This document shows, piece by piece, positions 21,111 through 32,256 of a stretch of DNA of 64,000 nt. The position numbers and the translations under genes were made by a program. Source of the stretch: Rana temporaria (lineage: Eukaryota; Chordata; Amphibia; Anura; Ranidae); NCBI RefSeq assembly GCF_905171775.1, contig NC_053499.1:91305512-91369511 (forward strand), in the 5' to 3' direction. Under the pieces are notes generated by a model, which saw only the letters and a program-made list of their open reading frames with translations, had not been told where the DNA came from and made no database searches. Each line of letters begins with the position of its first letter. Position 1 is the first letter of the stretch.

Positions 21111-23262
21111 ATTGAGGTGAGAGAGGGATGGGATGGATGGATGGAGGTCATATTGAGGTGAGAGAGGGATGGGATGAACGGACGGATGGATGGATCTAGG
21201 TCATATTGAGGTGAGAGAGGGATGGGATGAACGGATGGATGGATGGATCTAGGTCATATTGAGGTGAGAGAGGGATGGGATGAACGGATGGATGGATCTA
21301 GGTCATATTGAGGTGAGAGAGGGATGGGATGAACGGATGGATGGATGGATGGAGGTCATATTGAGGTGAGAGAGGGATGGGATGAACGGATGGATGGATG
21401 GATCTAGGTCATATTGAGGTGAGAGAGGGATGGGATGAACGGATGGATGGATCTAGGTCATATTGAGGTGAGAGAGGGATGGGATGAACGGATGGATGGA
21501 TGGAGGTCATATTGAGGTGAGAGAGGGATGGATGAACGGATGGATGGATCTAGGTCATATTGAGGTGAGAGAGGGATGGGATGAACGGATGGATGGATGG
21601 GTCATATTGAGGTGAGAGAGGGATGGGATGAACGGATGGATGGATGGAGGTCATATTGAGGTGAGAGAGGGATGGGATGAACGGATGGATGGATGGATCT
21701 AGGTCATATTGAGGTGAGAGAGGGATGGGATGGATGGATGGAGGTCATATTGAGGTGAGAGAGGGATGGATGAACGGATGGATGGATCTAGGTCATATTG
21801 AGGTGAGAGAGGGATGGGATGAACGGATGGATGGATGGAGGTCATATTGAGGTGAGAGAGGGATGGGATGAACGGATGGATGGATGGATCTAGGTCATAT
21901 TGAGGTGAGAGAGGGATGGGATGAACGGATGGATGGATCTAGGTCATATTGAGGTGAGAGAGGGATGGGATGAACGGATGGATGGATCTAGGTCATATTG
22001 AGGTGAGAGAGGGATGGGATGAACGGATGGATGGATGGAGGTCATATTGAGGTGAGAGAGGGATGGGATGAACGGATGGATGGATGGATCTAGGTCATAT
22101 TGAGGTGAGAGAGGGATGGGATGAACGGATGGATGGATGGATGGAGGTCATATTGAGGTGAGAGAGGGATGGGATGAACGGATGGATGGATGGATGGAGG
22201 TCATATTGAGGTGAGAGAGGGATGGGATGAAGGGATGGATGGATGGATCTAGGTCATATTGAGGTGAGAGATGGATGGGATGAACGGATGGATGGATGGA
22301 GGTCATATTGAGGTGAGAGATGGATGGGATGAACGGATGGATGGATGGATCTAGGTCATATTGAGGTGAGAGAAGGGATGGGATGAACGGATGGATGGAT
22401 GGATCTAGGTCATATTGAGGTGAGAGAGGGATGGGATGAACGGATGGATGGATGGATGGAGGTCATATTGAGGTGAGAGAGAGATGGGATGAACGGATGG
22501 ATGGATGGATCTAGGTCATATTCAGGTGAGAGAGGGATGGGATGAACGGATGGATGGATGGAGGTCATATTGAGGTGAGAGAGGGATGGGATGAACGGAT
22601 GGATGGATCTAGGTCATATTGAGGTGAGAGAGGGATGGGATGAACGGATGGATGGATGGATGGAGGTCATATTGAGGTGAGAGAGGGATGGGATGAAGGG
22701 ATGGATGGATGGATCTAGGTCATATTGAGGTGAGAGAGGGATGGGATGAACGGATGGATGGATGGATCTAGGTCATATTGAGGTGAGAGAGGGATGGGAT
22801 GAACGGATGGATGGATGGATGGAGGTCATATTGAGGTGAGAGATGGATGGGATGAACGGATGGATGGATGGATCTAGGTCATATTGAGGTGAGAGAAGGG
22901 ATGGGATGAACGGATGGATGGATGGATCTAGGTCATATTGAGGTGAGAGAGGGATGGGATGAACGGATGGATGGATGGATGGAGGTCATATTGAGGTGAG
23001 AGAGGGATGGGATGAACGGATGGATGGATGGATCTAGGTCATATTCAGGTGAGAGAGGGATGGGATGAACGGATGGATGGAGGTCATATTGAGGTGAGAG
23101 AGGGATGGGATGAACGGATGGATGGATGGATGGAGGTCATATTGAGGTGAGAGAGGGATGGGATGAACGGATGGATGGATGGATGGAGGTCATATTCAGG
23201 TGAGAGAGGGATGGGATGAACGGATGGATGGATGGAGGTCATATTGAGGTGAGAGAGGGATG
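21111..23262. repeat. About 53-bp minisatellite with internal GGAT microsatellite, about 40 copies
   Basis: The unit starts 'aggtcatattgaggtgagag', followed by 'gatgggatgaacggatggat' with two to five GGAT steps, so unit length varies by multiples of 4. Two unit classes end in '...ggatct' or '...ggatgg' and are interspersed, suggesting higher-order repeats. Rare variants are 'attcaggtg' and 'gagatggatggg'. Confidence 0.95.
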
Positions 23263-23827
23263 GGATGGGATTAGGAGGCACATACATTATTGCATAGGGA
23301 GAAAAACCAGCAACATAAATTTGATAATAAGTTTTATATTGCAATGATATTGTATCTGATGATGAAACCGAGTGAAAGATTTCCCATTTTTTTTTGGGCT
23401 TTTCTGCAACGTTTGTCCTCCTTCAGCAGCTGCTTGGAAAGTCAGTGTCTTTAGTGAAGTTTTCCTCTTAGCAAAGGGGGCGGGATCCAGGCAGGGCAGA
23501 GCCTGAAACGAATCTTTCAGATAGAGAGGAGGTGCTGGAGTGTTAGACACACCCACGATCTCACAGCTCCTTCTAGTCTACAGAGACGTGCACAACGTTC
23601 TCACGCAGACCTGTAGTCTAAGCAGAGGGAGCGAGCACGTTACTGACCACACTGAGAACTCCTCGCTCAGTGATCATTTTCTTATCTACACAACCAGGAA
23701 GTGGAGAGAAATGACAAGACAGAACTCAGAATTCAGAGGAAAAACGAACAAGCAGGAAATGAAAACTGCACTGCAATGAGGTAAAGGAAGCTATATAGCT
23801 GATAAAAATTTTTCCTTTAGTGACCCT

Positions 23828-26357
23828 TTAAGCTATGGGTGATAGAACATGGGACACATTAACCAGATCAGTCAGTGAAGAGTTACATACTAGGTCAGCA
23901 TGGAGGACACCTCAGTCACCCACAGCATAGAGGTCCAATTTAGTTCAGTCAAAACACGCGCCGGCTCACCTGGCAGTGCACACCAGACAGTGCCTGTGCT
24001 GCTGAGGCCGCCGTACTTGGGCCGACTGGACCGCCGCGTTATCTGTGGGGGAGATATGCGGGCGGGCGGCTGATGTGTGAGTCGTCTCGGCTGAGCTCGT
24101 CACAACGTCACGTGACCCGGCTGAGGAGGGGGGGGGGGAGACTCCAGGCGCGTGCATGCGCCCAGGCCTGGATTTACTCCCTCTGCCGCCCCAAGGCCGG
24201 GTTCTCCAATGCCGCCCCTGCAGGGGGTGGAGCTAGTTGTTGAAACATGTACAGCGCACCAAAACATTTGTATTGGTGCGGGGTGCACCAGTATTACACA
24301 CACACACACACACACACACAGAGCCAATTCAATTGCTTTGATGATGGCTTGGTTTACAGCCAATAAGGAGTAATAGCAATAAAAGCTGCCCAAGGGTGAT
24401 TTCTGAAGCTTGTAAATGGAGCTTAAGAACTAGCTGAAGCTGACCTTGGCTTCTGTCAAATGGTCCTGCTGGAAATCCTCTTTTGATCAGCGGGCTGCAG
24501 CGCTGATCATTGTATTCTGATCAGTGGAGGAGTCCTGCTGTCAGAGTACAATAGCACAGAGTGGAGAGGGGGGCTTCTGAATCCACCTTGTTTTTATGCA
24601 TGCAGGGATCTATTCGTTTTTTCTTCCAGCAGGCTGAACAAAAAAAAAAAAAACGAATAGTGTGTACCCAGCTTTAGACAATGTGTCAGGGAAAACATGT
24701 GTCATTCTTAGTGCTCCTCCACATGAACAGTAAAGGTGTGCAGAAATTGTACAATCTCGCTTTGATTTACCAAAACTTTGTAATATGAAGACAAACCTAA
24801 CAATTCATTATCCAATTGGTAGTATCAAATCAGGCAGGCCCTTGTACTACATAGTTGGTGGTAGATCCAAAAGATACTATACAATCAGATTGTATAGTGA
24901 ATGGTAAGCTGGCCATAGATGGATTTTTTTTTGATCAGTTAGTGTCCGATTGAAAAAAAAACTGAGCAGATCCCCACATCCACACAAGCAAGGTGGATGA
25001 AGGAATCCTCTCACAGAGACATTGCATTGTGATGGTGGTTAGAATACATTGATTAGCGCTGCAGATCAAATGAAACATTTTCAACAAGCTGGTTTGAGAG
25101 AAAATGATCGTATTATAGTAACTTCTCTTTAGCAGGAATGGCCTAGATGGATTGAAACTCATCCTTGGTGAACCAGCTGAATTTCCATTCATGTCCAGAC
25201 TTAGTAGCTCATGTGTAAATCCCTGTTGTTTTCTGACGCCTGTGGAGCTGGGGAACACACTAAGCCCTCCATGCACATGAGTTGTTTAGGCCATTCAGAC
25301 ATGTGTGCCCTGTGCAAGGCTCTGTTGTGCATTGTGTGCATCCCTGTGCCAGTGTTCTATTCATTTATTTTGGGACCAAACCTGCATGTCATATTAGAAT
25401 AGAGGCTATGTGAATGCAACCTCATGTCCCAGTAAGAATGATGGGGGTGCTGGCACAGGGATGCACATAATGTTCATGCATCCCATAGCTGATAAGATAG
25501 CCCTTCATGGGAGCAACATGTCTGTGCCTCATCTTAAGAAGTCCTTAATAAAAAAGAATCAGAAGAACAGTTGTCTTCACAGCTAGAACTGTGTAATCAT
25601 GCCTGAAATGTTACTGTTAGCTGAGTAGTGGAAGCCTCAGCAGCACAGAGACGCCACTCAATTTGCAGTAGGACTGAAGAGGAGGGGACCCGAGGGGAAA
25701 GAGCACAGGAGGGGAGGGGTCACCTCCACATTGTCCAGAGAAGGGAGGAAATCAACAGGAGGCTAGGGGGCAGAGCTGGTGATGTCACACAGACATCAGA
25801 CACTCTGAAAGCAGGAGTGATAGAAATCAATGGAGAGGGGAAAGAGAAGCTGCTGTCCAGGCAAGCAGAGGAGCAGGAAAGCTGTATGTAACAGTATCTG
25901 GACCATAGGAAAGCATTGATATGCTTTCCAAACCCATGCGCCCCGCCCACTCCACTCTACTGTTGCTCAGGGACTAGTACAGTGCACTGTGCAGGCAGGG
26001 GGCGGGTGTAGTGCTACGATCTAGCCTACACACAGGAACAAAGCCGCTCTGTGCCTACCCTGCCAGGCGCCCTGTAACAGATGACTGACTCAGTTATCCA
26101 TCGGCTATTTTCGGAGAGCCGCCCCGAGGCCTGGCCTTGTCTGAAATCCGGTCCTGCATGCGCAATTGCCGCCCACCAATCGAATTAGCAATCGGACGAC
26201 AGACACCAGCAGGCCAGCTCTGACTGTTGTTTTACAACTCTGGAAGCCGCACCTGCTTTCCCCACTAGCCGGGACAAGTCCCGGCAGCTAATTAGCCGGG
26301 ACTAGGTCCCAAATGACGGGACTGTCCCTTTAAAAACGGGACGTTTGGCAAGTATGC
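23828..26357. other. Noncoding with repeat fragments and a (CA)n
   Basis: No gene is supported. It holds a CpG-rich stretch (about 23955-24160), a G run (24128-24138), a (CA) microsatellite (24297-24320), a palindromic block near 24614-24660 ending in 'gtgtgtacccagcttta', a 'taagctggccatagatgg' MITE-like end at 24905, and at about 26250-26357 a repeat ending in 'gggacgtttggcaagtatg' that abuts the second hAT copy. Open frames at 25628-25891 and its complement have no recognisable domain. Confidence 0.45.
24297..24320. repeat. (CA)n microsatellite
   Basis: About 12 uninterrupted dinucleotide units. Confidence 0.95.
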
Positions 26358-27331
26358 AGCTCGTGCTTTGCACTTTGATGCCTGGTCATGCAGGTTGTGC
26401 TCAGGTGAGAACGTTTATTCCTCGCTTCATGCTCTGATTGCACACTGCAAAACCACGCGTGTCTTGTCATCAGCACATTGTGTGAAGAACTGCCACGCTA
26501 GGGAACTCCTTGGACCTGGCTTTGGTGCGCTCGGTCCCTTGCTGCGTTGGGCAGTAGCAGGCGTACTGTTAGGGGACGGACGCTCTGCTTTGCACCCTGC
26601 TCCCTCTTCTGCTGTGCTGGTGGCTCTGTGCGACCACTGCCTTTCCTCCGAACTACATGGGTCACCTGCATGAGGTTGATTCCCATGTCGGGTCGAGGAC
26701 CTCATCGTCTCCACATCATCTTCCACCAGTCTTCACCACTGCCTCCTTGTCGGTCTGCACAATTGCAAAAGCACCAGTGTTTCATCATCATCATGCAAGA
26801 CGTGCTGTGATGGTCCCCCATGAACTCATCCTGAAATATAAGTGGTTGGGCATCGGTGCACTCAATCTCTTCCCCTTCTGGGGCTGGGCTAGGTGGATGG
26901 CCCTGGGAACACATGCTAACAGACTCATCAAAAAGAAGAAGAGACTGCTGCATGCTTTGGGGCTCAGACTGCTTGGCTGATTTGCAAGGGGGTAAGGTGA
27001 AAGACTGATGGTGGACATCGGCTGCAGGCACCAACTCTGACCTTTCAGCACAAGACTGGTTGGAAAACAATGTGAAGGAACTGGAGGCACTGTCAGCAAC
27101 CCAATCTACTACCGCCTGTTCTGCTCCTGGCCTCAACATTCGTAGAGCTGGATTAGGCCCGAGCAAATACCGCTGCAGGCTCTGTCGGCTACTCGCACCT
27201 GAGAAAGGTGTTTCACTTGTGCTTGTAGCTGGCACAGATCGACCACGTCCTCTCCCTGTAACAGGAGCGCCACCAGCAGCACCACGACCGCGGCCACGTC
27301 CCTTATTTGACGTTTTCCTCATATTTCTCAA
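26358..27331 (-). pseudogene. hAT transposase N-terminal fragment
   Basis: The minus-strand start near 27322-27331 gives MRKTSNKGRGRGRG, then the Arg/Gly-rich region, RQSLQRYLLGPN, an acidic/Ser stretch and VSMCSQGHPPSPAPEGEE, parallel to the first copy. Later frames (down to 26427) give RSSLAWQFFTQCADDKTRVV, the beginning of the BED finger, where the fragment stops. Small deletions relative to the first copy (for example near 26710 and 26780) shift the frame. It cannot encode a functional transposase. Confidence 0.8.
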
Positions 27332-27722
27332 ATGTAGGGTCTTGCCCTAATTTTGAGAAATTTTAAATACAAAAAAGTGTAAGCTGGTGAAATAGGCAGA
27401 GATTCACCTATATATTTCTCCACCTATAGAAAGAAGCAGGAAGCCAGCACTAAACAATGTACTGCACAGACAGTATATCACAGGGGAAAGGTGGAGTGCT
27501 GGTGAAATGGGCAGAGATTCACCTATATATTTCTCAAATTTAGGGTCTTGCCCAAATTTTGAAAAATTTTAAATACAAAAAAGTGTAAGCTGGTGAAATA
27601 GGCAGAGATTCACCTATATATTTCTCCACATGTAGCAAGAAGCAGGAACCCAGCCCTAAACAATGTACTGCACAGACAGTATATCACAAGGGACAGGTGC
27701 AGTGCTGTTGAAATATACAGAG
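27321..27722. repeat. Roughly 210-bp tandem duplication in the hAT upstream region
   Basis: 'tatttctcaaatgtagggtc' near 27323 recurs as 'tatttctcaaatttagggtc' near 27530. Both are followed by 'aaatacaaaaaagtgtaagc' and by 'caatgtactgcacagacagt'. Confidence 0.8.
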
Positions 27723-27730
27723 TCACCTAT

Positions 27731-29400
27731 CGATTGCTGACTGCCCCTATAGAAAAAATATTTCAGGAAACTCTCCCTGACTATGTACTTGACAGAAACA
27801 CAGTATATCACAGGTGCACAGGTGGTGTGGCAGGTGTAGTGCTGTTGAAATACTCAGTCACCTATAGAGTGCTGACTGCCCCTATAGAAAAAATATTTCA
27901 TGAACCTGTCCCTGACTATGTACTTGACAGAAACACAGCATATCACAGGTGCACAGGTGGTGTGGCAGGTGTAGTGCTGTTGAAATACTCAGTCACCTAT
28001 AGAGTGCTGACTGCCACCATAGAAAAAATATTTCAGCAAACTCTCCCTGACTATGTACTTGACAGAAACACAGTATATCACAGGTGCACAGGTGGTGTGG
28101 CAGGTGTAGTGCTGTTGAAATACTCAGTCACCTATAGAGTGCTGACTGCCACCTGTGAGGGGTTAGCTCGGTAGCGGGGTGTGTGACCCCTTGGTTGGGT
28201 TCACCACACACTGAATTTATACAGACTGGCAATCAAAAACGGTTGAAAACAAAGTTTCTGGTTTATTTTTCCATCTTGCTGGAAAACAATTGCAAGTATC
28301 CAAACAGCATAAACAAAATCAAAACATAAAATAAATCCTAGCCACGCTGGGCGTCTACCTTGCACACAGGAACCTATCTATGAAGTCTAACACAGCCTAC
28401 CGCTGGATAGACAGTGCTGCTCATACAGCACAAACAATAGTCTTTTGATTTTTTATCACACAGAAAAACAATGGTCTCCTCACCTCATCAGGCACTGCTC
28501 TCCTACTCACACAGCCTTAGGAGTGATGCAGCAACCAAGTGGTAACCCTCTGGCTACTTATAAAGGCCTTGATTGCTTCATTCTGAACACCTGATGTTTT
28601 CTAAAGGCCTCTAGCCTTCCTCTGTCTATGTTTGTAGCCGACGCCCGATAATAATCTGTGTATCGTCTAAACAAGGCAGAAATGTATGTCCCAGCAGTGA
28701 CAACACCCACAGATTTACCTGACTTCCTGTCACACACCATAGAAAAAATATTTCAGCAAACTCTCCCTGACTATGTACTTGACAGAAACACAGTATATCA
28801 CAGGTGCACAGGTGATGTGGCAGGTGTAGTGCTGTTGAAATACTCAGTCACCTATAGAGTGCTGACTGCCCCTATAGAAAAAATATTTCAGGAACCTGTC
28901 CCTGACTATGTACTTGACAGAAACACAGTATATCACAGGTGCACAGGTGGTGTGGCAGGTGTAGTGCTGTTGAAATACTCAGTCACCTATAGAGTGCTGA
29001 CTGCCACTATAGAAAATATATTTCAGCAAACTCTCCCTGACTATGTACTTGACAGAAACACAGTATATCACAGGTGCACAGGTGGTGTGGCAGGTGTACT
29101 GCTGTTGAAATACTCAGTCACCTATAGAGTGCTGACTGCCACCATAGAACAAATATTTCAGCAAACTCTCCCTGACTATGTACTTGACAGAAACACAGTA
29201 TATCACAGGTGCACAGGTGGTGTGGCAGGTGTAGTGCTGTTGAAATACTCAGTCACCTATAGAGTGCTGACTGCCACTATAGAAAATATATTTCAGCAAA
29301 CTCTCCCTGACTATGTACTTGACAGAAACACAGTATATCACAGGTGGGTGGCAGGTGTAGCTGTTGAATATTCAGTCACCTATAGATTGACTAAGAAAAA
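27731..29400. repeat. 135-bp tandem repeat, about 8 units, split by a solo LTR
   Basis: The unit contains 'ctccctgactatgtacttga', 'gtatatcacaggtgcacagg' and 'cagtcacctatagagtgctg'. Its length of 135 bp equals 45 codons, so one plus-strand frame stays open through all units (254 codons at 28658-29422). It runs antisense and upstream of the transposase, with no start context or domain, so I treat it as noncoding. Three units precede and five follow the LTR at 28154. Confidence 0.92.
28154..28734 (-). mobile_element. Solo LTR of the Gmr1-like Gypsy family, inverted
   Basis: The reverse complement matches the LTRs at 31627 and 36638 over their whole length, from TGTGACAGG to CTAACCCCTCACA, with clear divergence (roughly 15% by eye). 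It is flanked by CACC at 28150-28153 and 28735-28738. The uninterrupted sequence 'ctgccaccatagaaaaaata' is visible in a neighbouring 135-bp unit near 28010, proving the empty site. Confidence 0.92.
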
Positions 29401-30099
29401 ATTTCAGCAAACTCTCCTATAGTAGACAAAACAGATATCACAGTAGTGCTTGTTGAAATATTCAGAGCACATAGATCACTATATTGAACATTCCCTATAT
29501 GAAGCACAGCGATCACATAGAGTGCTTGTTGATATTTCTGGAGCAACATAGACCTAAAACTGTCCCTATGATTCAGCAACCTTTCCCTCACATAAGTGAA
29601 GCAGTGACAACAAGCCAGATGCCATAAGATGATGCAGATATCAAAGAAATAAAGTGCTTCTTGATATTTCTGGAGCAGTATAACAGCATAGACCTAACAC
29701 TTTCCCTGAGCAGATTCAGCAACCTTTCCCTCACATAAGTGAAATCCAGTGAAAACGAGCCAGATACACCTAAGACTTTCCCTATGCAGCAGATTCCAGC
29801 AGCCTTTCCCTATCTAGAGTGAAGCAGAGTGACGATCTGTGCTGTGTGCCTCTATCTAATATAGAGGCACGTCACATGATGGGTCACATGCTGCACTGGC
29901 CAATCACAGCGATGCCATAAGTAGGCATGGCTGTGATCAGTTCCCAGTCACAGTAGTAACACGAATGGCGATTGGCTGCCGTGCAGCGCGCCAAAACATA
30001 CCCGAACTCCGAACCCGGACTTTTTCCAACTATTCGGGTCCGGGTTCGGGAAAAACCCAAAGTCCGTACCGAACCCGAACTTTATGCTCAGCACTGGTG

Positions 30100-30251
30100 G
30101 AAGGCTGCGGTTGGGATTGGGTAGGAAAGAGGAGTTTGAATAACTCCGCCTTTCTGGCTGAGGCTGGGAAAGGAATGCCCCTGGAACGGAGCTCGGTCAC
30201 AAGTCTAGGCATGGTCCAGCCAATGGCCAGCCTTCTCACATATTCACGCAC
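30100..30251 (-). pseudogene. SAP-like domain fragment, probably transposon-derived
   Basis: The minus-strand frame starting at 30251 contains TMPRLVTELRSRGIPFPA followed by RKAELFKLL. The pattern of two short helices with L-x2-R/L...GIPFP...KAEL resembles SAP-type DNA-binding modules found in proteins of amphibian retroelements. It joins the truncated hAT end at about 30084 with no stop. No other domain is seen, so function and source family are uncertain. Confidence 0.4.
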
Positions 30252-30278
30252 TTATATGGATCCATTATAAAATGTATT

Positions 30279-30331
<53 letters not shown>
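30279..30331. repeat. (TA)n microsatellite
   Basis: About 25 uninterrupted TA units. Confidence 0.95.
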
Positions 30332-30332
<1 letters not shown>

Positions 30333-31229
30333 CAATGACTCAGAAGTTTCCGGGGTTAAATCTCTGAAACCTTTTGAAGTCAACTCACATACACAGATGA
30401 TTGTCGTCATGGATCAAAAGCTGGTCATCTCATTTGTTAATTGGTTTTGACCTATTAGTGGCCAGCACTGATCACATGTCTTTAAAAGTTTATTATATAT
30501 TTGAGGTGATGTTTTATATTTGCTAGCTATGACTAAGCACTAGTTGATAGTGTGAAACGCGTCAGCTGTTCATCCATGTACTTTGTGCTGTGATTTGTAG
30601 AGCATTTTTCCATATTTCCTTTTTCTACTTATCAGCCGTATCACTGGGTTCCTATGGTGACGTTTTCAGTGTATACCTGCGTTATTGGCTGGAGTTGCTG
30701 GCTAGCAGCGTACATAAGCTGGTGCCTCACGTCATTCCCTCACCGTAGAAGTCCCGCACCTTTGGGACGTAACGCGTACGTAACACGCGATCGATGATCG
30801 TGACGTCACCCGCATCCCACACATTGTCTCGTGGAGTACAGATTGTTTTTACACGCTGTAAACCCTTGGCACTGTGGAACTTGTAAGTGCATCAATTTTT
30901 ACTTTTACAATAAATGTATTCAAACGGAGAGCACTAGATTTTGTTTTTGCTTTTTCATATATATACCATATTGGAGTCGATTGATGAGATCACTTATGCT
31001 CTAAGTACTGGTTTAATATCCTCCTGACCCAGAGTGCCTGGCTTGATCATCGCATTGAGGGAACTGCTTGAAAGACCTGACTGATATATTCAGGGGTCCA
31101 TTAGCTGAGGTGAGCTGCTATAACTACCATTGGTGGAGGGTGTCACGAAAGTCACTTGAAGTACCATCTATTTTTCACTTTGGACACTTGCTGGTGTATG
31201 CTCATCACTTCTGTGCGTACGTTAAATAA
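30332..31229. other. Unclassified interspersed repeat, no gene
   Basis: It includes 'gtgtgaaacgcgtcagctgt' near 30550, a CpG-rich part with 'acgtaacgcgtacgtaac' near 30767 and an AATAAA near 30908. The layout suggests a retroelement untranslated region, perhaps Penelope-like, but no protein is encoded and I cannot confirm the family. Confidence 0.35.
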
Positions 31230-31540
31230 ACCGTGATATGCTGAGATCATGATGATCACGGCTTATCACAGAGCATTGCCGGTTTAATAAACGGAGATAA
31301 GGAGCAGAGAACATGTTCTTCACTTCTCATCACAGCACATGGCTGTTTTGTCACAAACGGCCAGTTTAATAAACCGTGATCTGAAGATTTCACAGCTCTT
31401 CCACTGAAATATCTCCCTTCCAGATTCACCAGCTCAGAGGTGGAGAATCTGGGAGAGAAGCTGGTGTGATAAGAGGAAGAAGGCTTATTTCTTCCTAATA
31501 TCAGCACCAGTGGGTTAAAATGAATATTAACAATATATAT
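31230..31540. repeat. Direct repeat copy 1 (about 310 bp), upstream of the Gypsy element
   Basis: The block from 'gagatcatgatgatcacggc' to 'cagcaccagtgggttaaaat' recurs at 37835-38131 with only a few differences. Both copies are followed by (TA)n and 'acacacacat'. Internal inverted motifs ('taataaaccgtgat') are present. Confidence 0.9.
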
Positions 31541-31626
31541 ATATACACACACACATACGTGTGTATATAGTTACTGTATATATGTGTGTATGTATGTGTG
31601 TATATATATATATACAGTATATATAT

Positions 31627-32218
31627 TGTGACAGGAAGTCAGGTAAATCTGTGGGTGTTGTCACAGATGGGAAATACACTTCTGCCTTGTTTAGACAATA
31701 CACCAATTGTTATTAGGCGTCGGCTGCAGAAGTAGCCAGAAAAGGTCTAAGGGCGTTGGAAAACTTCAGCTGTTCAGAATGAGGAAATTAAGGCCTCTAT
31801 AAGTAATCCAGAGGATTACCACTGATTTGCTGCATCCTGAGGCTTTGTGAGTGAAGGAGAACAGTAGCTGAAAGTCTTCTGAGGAGGTGAGGAGGAGATT
31901 GATTTTTCTGTGTGATAAAAATCAAAAATAAACTATAGTTTTTCTGCTGTATGACCAGCAGTGTCTGCCCAGCACTAGGCTGTGCCAGACTCCATAGATA
32001 GGTTCCTGTGCGGAAGGTAGACGCCAAAGTGGCCAGGGTTTTTTTTATGTTTGATTTTGTTTATGCGGTTTGGATGCTTGCACTTGTTTCCAGCAAGATG
32101 GAAGAATAAACCAAAATCTTTGTTTTCAACCATCTTCGACTGCATGTCTGTATAAATTCAGTGTGTAGTGAACCCATCCAGGGGGTCACACACCCCGCTA
32201 CCGAGCTAACCCCTTACG
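31627..32218 (+). repeat. 5' LTR of the Gmr1-like element
   Basis: It begins TGTGACAGGAAGTC. 'ctctataagtaa' near 31796 is a possible TATA region and AATAAA lies at 32105-32110. It ends in 'gctaaccccttac' before 'gcatggtggagtgccgc', where the primer-binding site should be; the tRNA is not identified. Confidence 0.9.
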
Positions 32219-32256
32219 CATGGTGGAGTGCCGCGGGCAGTTAAAGTAAACCCAAA

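Larger units (their letters stand above)
14448..23827. mobile_element. TTAA-bounded composite element carrying several satellite arrays
   Basis: TTAA at 14444-14447 is followed by AGAGTCACTAAAGGAAAAA. At the far side TTTTTCCTTTAGTGACCCT is followed by TTAA at 23828-23831. The two ends are inverted repeats with one mismatch and face inward, which fits one piggyBac-like nonautonomous element of 9.4 kb. A separate right end of the same family lies at 45536. About 8.3 kb of the interior is tandem repeats (14796-23262). The right interior (23270-23827) resembles the ordinary short family member, while the left interior (14470-14700) contains a perfect hairpin (14644-14684). It is possible that the two ends belong to two truncated copies, so unity of the element is inference. 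Confidence 0.55.
26358..30084 (-). mobile_element. Second hAT copy, truncated, same family as 969-10363
   Basis: From 26358 the sequence aligns base for base with the first copy from about 5132 ('gcagctcgtgc...tgcactt...gatgcctggtcatgcagg'). It continues through the transposase N-terminus, an upstream repeat zone and the right subterminal region (29830-30084, with 'tcacatgctgcactggccaa' shared with 8110). The core and C-terminus of the transposase and both terminal inverted repeats are missing. The right side ends within 'cccgaactttatgctcagca', short of the TIR. It provides empty sites for the L1 and LTR insertions. Confidence 0.85.

Noticed and set aside
23955..24160. CpG-rich stretch as a promoter or CpG island
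   Set aside because: It is short, has no adjacent first exon, and lies among repeat fragments; GC-rich MITE interiors in this window look similar.
25628..25950. Overlapping frames of 87 and 76 codons
   Set aside because: No recognisable domain, compositional bias only, and position in a repeat-like region.
28658..29422. 254-codon frame in the 135-bp repeats as a gene
   Set aside because: It is antisense to the transposase, follows repeat length and shows no domain or promoter; kept only as a low-interest finding.
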